The position numbers were made by a program, and so were the translations under genes. The notes below the pieces were generated by a model, which saw only the letters and a list, made by a program, of their open reading frames with translations, was not told the DNA's origin and did no database searches. From contig CAIFEB010000003.1 in the NCBI GenBank assembly GCA_903789375.1, positions 94,611 through 158,610 on the forward strand: 64,000 bases of DNA. Direction: 5' to 3'. This stretch comes from an uncultured Eggerthellaceae bacterium. GTDB lineage: Bacteria; Actinomycetota; Coriobacteriia; Coriobacteriales; Eggerthellaceae. Positions 57,402 through 64,000 of the stretch are shown in pieces; position 1 is the first letter of the stretch; each line of letters begins with the position of its first letter.

Positions 57402-58670
57402 ATGGCGAAAACGGTAGCGATCCTCGGCACCTTCGACACCAAGGGAGAAGAGTTCCGCTACGTGAAAGACCTGTTCGAGCGGTTGGGGGTGAACACACTC
57501 ACCATCCACTGCGGCGTCTTCGACCCCGCATGGGCGCCCGACATCCCCAACACCGATGTTGCCGCCGCCGTAGACATCGACATGTCCGTCATCGTGGAGA
57601 AGAAGGACCGCGCGCTCGCCACCAAGACCATGGCCGACGGCGTGAAGAAACTCTTCCCGGCGCTCTACGCGAACGGCCGGTTCGACGGCATCTTCTCGAT
57701 GGGCGGATCGGGCGGCACGTCCATCGCCACCGCCGCCATGCAGCAGCTGCCCATCGGCGTCCCGAAGGTGATGGTTTCCACCATGGCCTCCGGCGACACG
57801 ACGCCCTACGTGGGCGCCTCCGACATCAACATGTTCCCGTCCATCGTCGATGTCTCGGGCGTGAACGCGCTGTCGAGCACCATCTACAGCAACGCCGTCC
57901 ACGCGATGGTCGGCATGCTCTCCTACGACATCCCGCCGATCAAGGCATCCAAACCGCTCGTCGCCTGCACGATGTTCGGCGTCACCACGCCGTGCGTCAC
58001 CAAGGCGTGCGAGCTTCTGTCCGATGCCGGCTACGAGCCGCTCGTGTTCCACGCCACCGGCACCGGCGGACGCTGCATGGAGGCGCTCGTCCGCGACGGG
58101 TTCATCGCGGGCGTGCTCGACCTGACCACCACCGAATGGTGCGACACCCTGTTCGGCGGCGTGCTGGCTGCCGGGCCCGAGCGCAACGACGCCGCGGCCC
58201 TGCTCGGCGTTCCCGCCGTCGTGTCGACCGGCGCGCTCGACATGGTGAACTTCGGACCGTGGGACACCGTCCCCGCGGAGCACCGCGACCGCAACCTGTA
58301 CAAGCACAACCCCACCGTCACGCTCATGCGCACGACGGCCGACGAGAACCGTCAACTCGGTGAGAAGCTGGCCGAGAAGGTCAACCAGTCCATCGGCCCA
58401 TGCGCCGTCCTGCTGCCGCTCGGCGGCGTATCGATGATCGATGCGCCGGGACAGCCCTTCTACGGCCCGGACGAGGATGAGGCGCTGTTCGACGCCCTCC
58501 GCGACAACGTCGATCGCTCGCGCGTGGAGCTCGACGAGGTCGACGCACACATCAACGACGACGCGTTCGCGAAGGCCGCCGTCGACAAGCTGATCGAGCT
58601 GATGGATGCGGCGAAGGCGGACGGTGCGACGCCTACGGACGGCGAAGGCACGGCGAAGCCCGAAGCTTAA
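57402..58670 (+). CDS. UPF0261 / Tm-1-like ATP-binding domain protein
   Basis: 422 aa. [20 protein letters not shown] start and the internal [13 protein letters not shown] and [19 protein letters not shown] blocks place it in UPF0261, the family of the N-terminal half of tomato Tm-1 (the domain that inhibits tobamovirus replication). Its bacterial function is unknown. The C-terminus is a short Ala/Thr-rich tail. AAGGAGG 8 bases before the ATG. It is followed 247 bases later by the TIM-barrel gene that matches the C-terminal half of Tm-1. Confidence 0.92.
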   Translation: MAKTVAILGTFDTKGEEFRYVKDLFERLGVNTLTIHCGVFDPAWAPDIPNTDVAAAVDIDMSVIVEKKDRALATKTMADGVKKLFPALYANGRFDGIFSMGGSGGTSIATAAMQQLPIGVPKVMVSTMASGDTTPYVGASDINMFPSIVDVSGVNALSSTIYSNAVHAMVGMLSYDIPPIKASKPLVACTMFGVTTPCVTKACELLSDAGYEPLVFHATGTGGRCMEALVRDGFIAGVLDLTTTEWCDTLFGGVLAAGPERNDAAALLGVPAVVSTGALDMVNFGPWDTVPAEHRDRNLYKHNPTVTLMRTTADENRQLGEKLAEKVNQSIGPCAVLLPLGGVSMIDAPGQPFYGPDEDEALFDALRDNVDRSRVELDEVDAHINDDAFAKAAVDKLIELMDAAKADGATPTDGEGTAKPEA

Positions 58671-58682
58671 ACGGCTGCGGTG

Positions 58683-58720
58683 CGGCGCGCAAGATGCAGC
58701 TCGGCGCGCGAGGCGCAGCG
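58683..58720. repeat. 19-bp tandem repeat after the UPF0261 gene
   Basis: 58683-58701 and 58702-58720, 15 of 19 bases identical, each beginning CGGCGCGC. Starts 12 bases past the UPF0261 stop. Confidence 0.6.
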
Positions 58721-58917
58721 CGGAATGCAAGCCGCGGCTCGAGCCGCAAGCCGCTGTTCCGCACGCAAGCACAAACGCGGAGCACAGCGCACGAGCAGAA
58801 CCGCTTCCGCGCCGTACGCTGCGTCACGTCAATCCGCGCGCACAAGCGCTGCATCGTTTTCATTCAAGGGAGCTCCGGCGCAACACCGCGCCGAGCACAT
58901 ATCGAAAGGAGCATGTC

Positions 58918-59751
58918 ATGCTGGAGAAGTCTCGCGAGGAGATTCTGGCCGGATTCAAGGAGAAGCGCGCGCGGGGAGAAATCCTCCTCGGCGTCGGCGC
59001 GGGCACGGGCATCACGGCCAAGTCCTCCGAAGCCGGCGGCGCGGACATCTTCGTCATCTACAACTCGGGTCGGTTCCGCATGGCCGGCCGCGGCTCGCTC
59101 GCCGGCCTTCTGGCGTACGGTGACGCAAACGCTATCGTCCAGGAGATGGGCCACGAGGTGCTGCCCATCGTCAAGCACACGCCAGTCCTTGCCGGCATCA
59201 ACGGCACCGACCCGTTCCGCGTCATGCCCAAGTTCCTGCAGGCGCTGAAGGACCAGGGCTTCAACGGCGTCCAGAACTTCCCGACCGTCGGCCTGATCGA
59301 CGGCGTGTTCCGCAAGAACCTCGAGGAAACCGGCATGGGCTACGGCCTTGAGGTGGACGCGGTCGCCGAGGCGCACAAGCTCGACATGATCACGTGCCCG
59401 TACGTCTTCGACAATGAGTCCGCCCTGGCCATGACCAAGGCCGGCGCCGACATCATCGTCGCGCATATGGGTCTGACCACCGGTGGCGGCATCGGCGCCG
59501 AGACCGCGCGCACGCTCGACGACTGCGTCGAGATCATCAAGGGCATCCAGGAGGTTGTGAAGAACGAGAACCCGGATGCGATGGTCATCTGCCACGGCGG
59601 CCCGATTTCCGAGCCGAAGGACGCCGACTACGTGATCCACCACGTGCCCGGCATCGACGGCTTCTTCGGCGCGAGCTCCATCGAGCGTCTCGCTGCCGAG
59701 CGCTCGATCAAGAAGCAGACCGAGGACTTCAAGGCCATCAAGACGAAGTAG
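58918..59751 (+). CDS. TIM-barrel protein of the phosphoenolpyruvate hydrolase-like family
   Basis: 277 aa. [20 protein letters not shown] start, [44 protein letters not shown] and [16 protein letters not shown] are the blocks of this TIM-barrel family, annotated as PEP hydrolase-like or signal transduction proteins. The start at 58918 has AGGAG six bases upstream. It forms a pair with the UPF0261 gene; the two domains occur fused in plant Tm-1. No biochemical role can be given from the sequence. Confidence 0.88.
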   Translation: MLEKSREEILAGFKEKRARGEILLGVGAGTGITAKSSEAGGADIFVIYNSGRFRMAGRGSLAGLLAYGDANAIVQEMGHEVLPIVKHTPVLAGINGTDPFRVMPKFLQALKDQGFNGVQNFPTVGLIDGVFRKNLEETGMGYGLEVDAVAEAHKLDMITCPYVFDNESALAMTKAGADIIVAHMGLTTGGGIGAETARTLDDCVEIIKGIQEVVKNENPDAMVICHGGPISEPKDADYVIHHVPGIDGFFGASSIERLAAERSIKKQTEDFKAIKTK

Positions 59752-59848
59752 CGGCCTGTTCCCGCTAAGGGCGACGCACGCATGATGCCGAGCCGTCGTC
59801 CTCAGGTTGTCAACGCTCTGGCGCGAAGCGTACAGCGGCAGCCCTCAA

Positions 59849-59877
59849 CGCTCCGCCAGTCTCGAGCTGGCGGAGCG
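59849..59877. repeat. 11-bp perfect hairpin after the TIM-barrel gene
   Basis: CGCTCCGCCAG (59849-59859) pairs with 59867-59877, loop TCTCGAG. No T-tract follows. It precedes the true terminator by 36 bases. Confidence 0.7.
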
Positions 59878-59912
59878 GAAAGCGTACAGCATCGCAGGCA
59901 TCTCAGAATGCG

Positions 59913-59947
59913 AATGCCGCGGCCCCTTGCGGGACCGCGGCATTTTT
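59913..59947 (+). terminator. Terminator of the TIM-barrel gene
   Basis: A 10-bp perfect stem (59913-59922 with 59935-59944) ending in TTTTT. It lies between converging genes, with trxA approaching on the minus strand. Confidence 0.85.
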
Positions 59948-60017
59948 CGTTGCTGAGCGCTCAGTTGTCTTCAGATGGAAGCGCCTGACCAGAGCCGGTG
60001 CAAGCCCAACCTACAAG

Positions 60018-60326
60018 CTAGTTGAACAGCGCCAGGATGTTGCCCTTCGGCTGCGCACCGATGGTCTGGGTCTTCACCTTGCCGCCCTCGAACACGATGA
60101 ACGTCGGGACGCTCATGACGCTGAACCGCTGCGCGATGTCCGGGCTCTCGTCGATGTCGAGCTGATAGACCTTCGCCGAACCCTGCTTCTCCTGCGCGAT
60201 CTCTTCGATGGTCGGGCCCATCATGCGGCACGGACCGCACCACGTGGCAAAGAAGTCGACGAGCACCGGTTCGGTGGACTCGATAACCTTCTGCTGGAAA
60301 TCTGCGGACGTCACCTTTTCTACCAT
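60018..60326 (-). CDS. trxA: Thioredoxin
   Basis: 102 aa disulfide reductase. WCGPC active site at 29-33 and VMSVPTFIVFEGG with the cis-proline. FFATWCGPCRMMGPTIEEIA is typical. AGGAGG 6 bases before the ATG. It pairs functionally with TrxB (49661) but not by operon. Divergent from the patatin gene. Confidence 0.96.
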   Translation of the reverse strand: MVEKVTSADFQQKVIESTEPVLVDFFATWCGPCRMMGPTIEEIAQEKQGSAKVYQLDIDESPDIAQRFSVMSVPTFIVFEGGKVKTQTIGAQPKGNILALFN

Positions 60327-60649
60327 GGCATTCCTCCTGATGTTCTGCGCGGCGTCCCCTGGCCGCGCGTTTGCCGTATTTCGTATATCGCGTAACAGGA
60401 TAGGTCAAATTCTTGCAACCGCGGATATGTATGCCGTTTCGTTACCCGAGGCGCCCCGCCCCTTCGGCGGGCGGCGAAACACGCGGATGCGCGGTCGTAA
60501 AGGGCATCCCGATACCACCCGAAATGCGCCGCTCGGACGGTGGCCCGATGCTCCTCGAAACGTGCTGCGGAAACGCCCACTCGCACATTGTGGTACCGTG
60601 GAACGCATACGTTTCGCCGCATGTGCGGCATGTTCTCGAAGGGCCTCCC
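60327..60649. other. Divergent region trxA/patatin
   Basis: 323 bases. Contains the trxA promoter candidate and a GC-rich CCGCC/GGCGG hairpin near 60447-60470. No gene beyond an open patatin frame without a ribosome-binding site. Confidence 0.45.
60382..60408 (-). promoter_or_regulatory. Candidate promoter of trxA
   Basis: TTGACC (60408-60403, minus) with TATACG (60387-60382) at 15 bases, or TACGAA at 17. The -35 is good; the -10 is ambiguous. Confidence 0.4.
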
Positions 60650-61900
60650 ATGGAAATCTCAGACAATCCCACCCGGCATAACGCCGCTGAAAACCACCCC
60701 ATCCCAACCGACGGAAACGGCGCACGCAACGTTCCTCCAGCTGCTGAAAGCCACGTCTCACCAAGCAGCCATAAGCCCGCGGCCGAGGATTCTGCTGCAG
60801 CATGCTCCGATTCCGCTGCGTTCGATACGCTGCGACCTGCGCAAACAGCCGAAGACCCCACTGCAGCAAGTCCCGCTTCCGCCGACTCCTGCGATGCCGC
60901 CCCGACGCATGTCAAACACATGAGCGCAACCGTCCGCGAAGCCGCCCCGGCACACGGCGAACGCGTGAGCGCAACTACCCGCACCGCGTCCGATGCCGAA
61001 CCCGCCGACAAGCCGGTTCAGTATGTGACGACGCCCGCCTGGGAGGGTTGCGACGCGTGCGACGTGAGCCTCGTGCTCGAAGGCGGCGGAATGCGCGGCC
61101 AGTTCACAGGCGGTGTGCTCGACTTCTTCATGGAGAAGCACCTGTTCTGCAAGCAGGTTATCGGCGTTTCGGCCGGCGCGCTCATGGGCTATTACTATGC
61201 AACCGGCCTGTACGGTCAGAGCTGCTACCAGAACATCAAGTACTGCACTGACTGGCGATATCTTTCGCTGCGCAGCTATGTGGTCACGGGCAACGCCTGC
61301 GGGCGCGAGTTCTTCTTCCACGAGGTGCCCGAGAAGCTCGACCCGATCGACTTCTCGTTCTACGACCGCTCGCCCATCCGCCTGACCAGCGTGTCGAGCG
61401 ACCTGGAGACCGGCGAAGCGCTCTACCACACGCATCGGACCTCGCACGAGGTGGACTACCTCATCGCGTCGTCCTCGATGCCGCTCGTCAGCCAGATCGT
61501 CGAGCTGGACGGCCACAAGCTGCTCGACGGCGGCACCTGCGACAGCGTGCCCATCGTCCATTCGCTCCTGACCGGCATGAAGAAGCACATCGTCGTGACC
61601 ACGCACGAGCGGGGCTTCGTGCGCAAACCGAACCGCATGATGGCGCTCATGCACCAGCGGTATGCCGACTACCCGTACTTCGTCGAGCGCGCCGCCATGC
61701 GCCATTACGACTACAACCGCACGTACCGCGCGCTCGCGCGCATGCACGATGCAGGCGAGGCGTTCGTCATCTGGCCGCCCGAGCCGGTGACCGTGTCCGA
61801 TGTGGAGCACGACCCGCAGAAGCTGCTCGACCTGTACGCCCAGGGCTACGAGACCGCTGCTCGCGCCTGGCCAGCACTCATGCGCTATCTGGAAGCATAG
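60650..61900 (+). CDS. Patatin-like phospholipase family protein
   Basis: 416 aa predicted serine lipid hydrolase. The catalytic domain starts near residue 135: oxyanion GGGMRG (145-150), nucleophile GVSAGA (172-177, S174) and aspartate of LLDGGTCDSVP (D293). Residues 1-130 are an Ala/Ser/Thr/Asp-rich, probably disordered extension with short near repeats (SATVREA, SATTRTA). Start: ATG at 60650 with GAAGGG seven bases away; the frame is open to 60413. No signal peptide is seen. The domain resembles YjjU/RssA-type patatins. Substrate unknown. Confidence 0.88.
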   Translation: MEISDNPTRHNAAENHPIPTDGNGARNVPPAAESHVSPSSHKPAAEDSAAACSDSAAFDTLRPAQTAEDPTAASPASADSCDAAPTHVKHMSATVREAAPAHGERVSATTRTASDAEPADKPVQYVTTPAWEGCDACDVSLVLEGGGMRGQFTGGVLDFFMEKHLFCKQVIGVSAGALMGYYYATGLYGQSCYQNIKYCTDWRYLSLRSYVVTGNACGREFFFHEVPEKLDPIDFSFYDRSPIRLTSVSSDLETGEALYHTHRTSHEVDYLIASSSMPLVSQIVELDGHKLLDGGTCDSVPIVHSLLTGMKKHIVVTTHERGFVRKPNRMMALMHQRYADYPYFVERAAMRHYDYNRTYRALARMHDAGEAFVIWPPEPVTVSDVEHDPQKLLDLYAQGYETAARAWPALMRYLEA

Positions 61901-61906
61901 CGATTG

Positions 61907-61942
61907 AAAAAAGCGGCTGCTTCCTCACGGAAGCAGCCGCTT
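61907..61942. terminator. Bidirectional terminator between patatin and zinc-ribbon genes
   Basis: A 14-bp perfect stem (61911-61924 with 61929-61942, loop TCAC). An A-run before it gives TTTTTTC on the minus strand, serving the zinc-ribbon gene; it starts 11 bases after the patatin stop. Confidence 0.85.
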
Positions 61943-61950
61943 CAGACATT

Positions 61951-62011
61951 TATCTCACATTTAATTGCAAGAACGAGGTTTTACTGCAAATTCGTCAGTA
62001 AATGTAAGATA
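61951..62011. repeat. AT-rich inverted repeat between convergent genes
   Basis: Arms 61951-61963 and 61999-62011 pair at 12 of 13 positions, with a nested ATTGCA/TGCAAAT and TTTACTG/CAGTAAA. The stretch is much more AT-rich than its surroundings. Confidence 0.6.
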
Positions 62012-62142
62012 TTTGCCGCTCAGTGCGATAATCGCGCGTCTCGGCCGGCCCGCTTGCCCGCCAGCGCAGCCGGCGTCTCGACCGACTCGCTTGCACGCCC
62101 GCCCACCAGCTGGCGCAAGCCTCGCGCGGTCCCTGCCTGCCC

Positions 62143-62583
62143 CTACCGGCGCGGCGGCATGATCTGCGTCGCGCAGTACGGGCACACCGACCACGACGGG
62201 TCGAGCGCGCGGTGACACGTCGGGCACAGATTCTTCAGGCGCTGATGGCAGTTGGGGCACAGCACGTAATCGGACTCGACCGGGTACCCGCAGTTCGCGC
62301 ACTCGCCGTACTTCATCAGCTCGCGCTGCTTCAGAGCGACCTCGAGCTCCTGCTCGTCGCGATCGACCTCCAGCAGCGGCGGACGCAGCAGGCAGTACGC
62401 GATGACGCCCAGGATGGGGACCAGCGCGATGATGGCCCACAGATACCATTTGGTTCCGCGCAGGTACGCGTCGCGCGCGACCCAGACGATGCAGAGCACG
62501 TAGAGGATGACCAGGCAGACCACCAAGACGGTCAGCGACGCCTGAATCTCGGGGGTCAGAAGCTGGGACATCAAATCGCTCAT
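62143..62583 (-). CDS. Membrane protein with double zinc ribbon
   Basis: 146 aa. Two transmembrane helices (about 17-37 and 45-65), a short charged helix, then eight cysteines in four CXXC pairs (C95/98, C109/112, C120/123, C134/137), forming two zinc ribbons at the cytoplasmic side. The order resembles the double-zinc-ribbon (DZANK-like) proteins. GAGG precedes the ATG. Function unknown; perhaps a nucleic-acid or protein docking factor at the membrane. Confidence 0.85.
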   Translation of the reverse strand: MSDLMSQLLTPEIQASLTVLVVCLVILYVLCIVWVARDAYLRGTKWYLWAIIALVPILGVIAYCLLRPPLLEVDRDEQELEVALKQRELMKYGECANCGYPVESDYVLCPNCHQRLKNLCPTCHRALDPSWSVCPYCATQIMPPRR

Positions 62584-62647
62584 GGATTACCTCGATCTTG
62601 TGTTTCGTATCGTACCGAGCCCGCATGAACGCTACCCGGATTTTGCC

Positions 62648-62676
62648 ATTATAGCAACAATCTTCCCAGCTCAACC
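62648..62676 (-). promoter_or_regulatory. Candidate promoter of the zinc-ribbon gene
   Basis: TATAAT on the minus strand (62653-62648), 65 bases before the start, with TTGAGC or GGTTGA 15-17 bases upstream. Confidence 0.45.
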
Positions 62677-62767
62677 GCAGCCGAGCCAGATGCACAGCTT
62701 CCGCTGCCCGAATCCTGCGCGCCGGACGGCTCAAGCCGCACGCACGTCGTCGTTCTTGCCCCGCGTA

Positions 62768-62831
62768 CGCCATCGCTCACGCCTCACGCACGCCACGCGG
62801 CTCGAACCTCTTGCGCGCCATCGCTCACGCC
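62768..62831. repeat. 16-bp direct repeat downstream of valS
   Basis: CGCCATCGCTCACGCC is exact at 62768-62783 and 62816-62831. After each copy comes a CACGCGG-CTCGAACC block with one base difference. Confidence 0.75.
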
Positions 62832-62899
62832 ACGCGGACTCGAACCGCACACGGTTGCGGGCAGCGAACCAGTCACCCGCAACCGCCCTGCGCGCTTCC

Positions 62900-64000
62900 C
62901 TACGAAAGCGCCTTCAGTTGCTCGTCGATGCGGGCGATGTCCTCGACCAGATCGGCGTGCTTTGTGCGGTCCTTCTCGATGATCTCGGGCTTCGCCTTGG
63001 CCAGGTAGCCCGGGTTGGCGAGCTTCTTCGCCAGGCGCTGCTCGTCCTTGTCCAGCTTCGCGCGTTCTTTGGTCAGGCGAGCCCGCTCGGCGTCGAAGTC
63101 GACCAAGCCGGCGAGTACGATGTAGACCTCCAGGTCGGCGTCAAGCACGACCGTCGAGGATGCGGGCTTGTCAGCCGCGGCATCGATCGCCAGGTCGGAC
63201 GTGTTGCACATGCCCTCGATCAGCGCGCGCTGCGACTCGAGCAGCTTCTGGTCAGCGTCGGTCGTAGGCTTCACGAGCACGCTCACGCCCGTCTTCGGCG
63301 AGATGTGGTAGCGCGCCCGCGTCGAGCGCACCGCCGTCACGGCACGGCACACGAGGTCGATCGCGCGCTCGGCGTCGTCGTCGACGTACGCGGCCAGCTT
63401 CTGCGCGTCGGGCCACGCGGCGCCGATGAGGTACGGATCCTGCGAACGGTCGAACGGCAGGTCCTGGTAGATTTCCTCGGTCACGAACGGCATGATCGGG
63501 TGCAGCAGGCGAATGGCCTGATCGAGCACGAACATCAGATTGCGCTGGCACGCCAGACGGTCGGCCGGGTCGTTGCCGGCGGCAAGACGGCCCTTGGAGA
63601 ACTCGATGTACCAGTCGCAGAACTCGTTCCAGAAGAACGCGTACAGCTCGCGCGTGATGTCGCCGAACTCGAAGTCCTCGTACAGGGCGTCGATACGGGC
63701 GGTCAGACGCGCGATGCGGCTGAAGATCCACTTGTCAGCGGGCGTCGTGGGCTCGGGCGCCCCCGGAACGTAGCCGTCCAGGTTCATCTTCACGAAGCGC
63801 GCGGCGTTGCGGATCTTGTTGGCGAAGTTACGCGAGCTTTCCAGCTTGTGCTCGTCGAAGCGCATGTCCTGCGTTCCCGTGACCTGCATCAACAGTCCAA
63901 AACGCATGCCATCGCAGCCGTAGAGCTTCATCATCTTCAGCGGGTCCACGCCGTTGCCGCGGCTCTTGCTCATCGGCTTGCCGTCGGCGCCCATGACCGT
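62900..64000 (-). CDS. valS: Valine-tRNA ligase, C-terminal part (cut by the window edge)
   Basis: The last 366 residues are visible; the frame is open through the edge at 64000. KMSKS loop GKPMSKSRGNGVDPLKMMKL, anticodon-binding domain (WNEFCDWYIEFSKGRL), then the C-terminal coiled coil (about the last 70 residues, rich in Lys/Glu/Arg/Ala) that contacts tRNA-Val. The HIGH motif and editing domain lie outside. Normal in what is seen. Confidence 0.96.
   Translation of the reverse strand, partial: TVMGADGKPMSKSRGNGVDPLKMMKLYGCDGMRFGLLMQVTGTQDMRFDEHKLESSRNFANKIRNAARFVKMNLDGYVPGAPEPTTPADKWIFSRIARLTARIDALYEDFEFGDITRELYAFFWNEFCDWYIEFSKGRLAAGNDPADRLACQRNLMFVLDQAIRLLHPIMPFVTEEIYQDLPFDRSQDPYLIGAAWPDAQKLAAYVDDDAERAIDLVCRAVTAVRSTRARYHISPKTGVSVLVKPTTDADQKLLESQRALIEGMCNTSDLAIDAAADKPASSTVVLDADLEVYIVLAGLVDFDAERARLTKERAKLDKDEQRLAKKLANPGYLAKAKPEIIEKDRTKHADLVEDIARIDEQLKALS

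Larger units (their letters stand above)
62584..62899. other. Intergenic region zinc-ribbon gene/valS
   Basis: 316 bases. Holds the zinc-ribbon promoter candidate (62648-62676) and a direct repeat (62768-62831) downstream of valS. No gene. Confidence 0.5.

Overview
The window is GC-rich bacterial chromosome made almost entirely of housekeeping genes. The best guess is an anaerobic, GC-rich actinobacterium of the class Coriobacteriia (Eggerthella/Slackia type). This is inference, based on the strictly anaerobic NrdD/NrdG ribonucleotide reductase, a short CBS-domain family II pyrophosphatase of the type known from Eggerthella, a zinc-binding S14, GTG/TTG starts, and the DUF512-der-plsY-gpsA gene order otherwise familiar from Clostridia. 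I found no tRNA, rRNA, tmRNA, insertion sequence, prophage or CRISPR array. The right edge cuts valS.

Layout. 50-3214 (minus): a Nif3-like protein, a cysteine desulfurase and rpe. 3528-4007 (plus): an alkyltransferase-like protein whose active-site Cys is Asp. 4091-14032 (minus): one tight cluster, tyrA-aroA-cmk-plsC-ispH-DUF512-der-plsY-gpsA, joining aromatic amino acid, isoprenoid and phospholipid synthesis with ribosome assembly. 14410-17683 (minus): an M50 protease, scpA, scpB and rluB.

17798-35210 (minus) is the str/S10/spc ribosomal super-cluster, read rpsL, rpsG, fusA, rpsJ, rplC, rplD, rplW, then tig and a lipid kinase, then rplB, rpsS, rplV, rpsC, rplP, rpmC, rpsQ, rplN, rplX, rplE, rpsN, rpsH, rplF, rplR, rpsE, rpmD, rplO, secY. 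Three intrinsic terminators (after rplW, after tig, and between rpmD and rplO) and a new promoter before rplB suggest that the classical operon has been cut into several transcription units. tuf is missing after fusA, and adk/map/infA/rpsM/rpsK/rpsD/rpoA/rplQ do not follow secY.

35923-43939 (minus): CBS pyrophosphatase, PcrA helicase, serC, a MalY/PatB C-S lyase and a MetB-type gamma-synthase, all linked to serine and sulfur amino acid metabolism apart from the first two. 44323-45369 (plus): a PiT phosphate transporter. 45514-53126 (minus): a WalJ-like MBL hydrolase, purine nucleoside phosphorylase, prmC, prfA, trxB, a membrane-anchored heavy-metal-domain protein and an AzgA-type purine permease. 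54008-59751 (plus): nrdD and nrdG behind a likely NrdR box, then a UPF0261 gene and a TIM-barrel gene that together match the two halves of plant Tm-1. 60018-64000: thioredoxin (minus), a patatin-like phospholipase (plus), a double zinc-ribbon membrane protein (minus) and the 3' part of valS (minus).

No defence or mobile system is visible. The most unusual signals are the Cys-to-Asp alkyltransferase-like protein, trigger factor placed beside its docking protein L23 at a break in the S10 operon, the split Tm-1 pair, and degenerate tandem repeats that recur at or just after stop codons.
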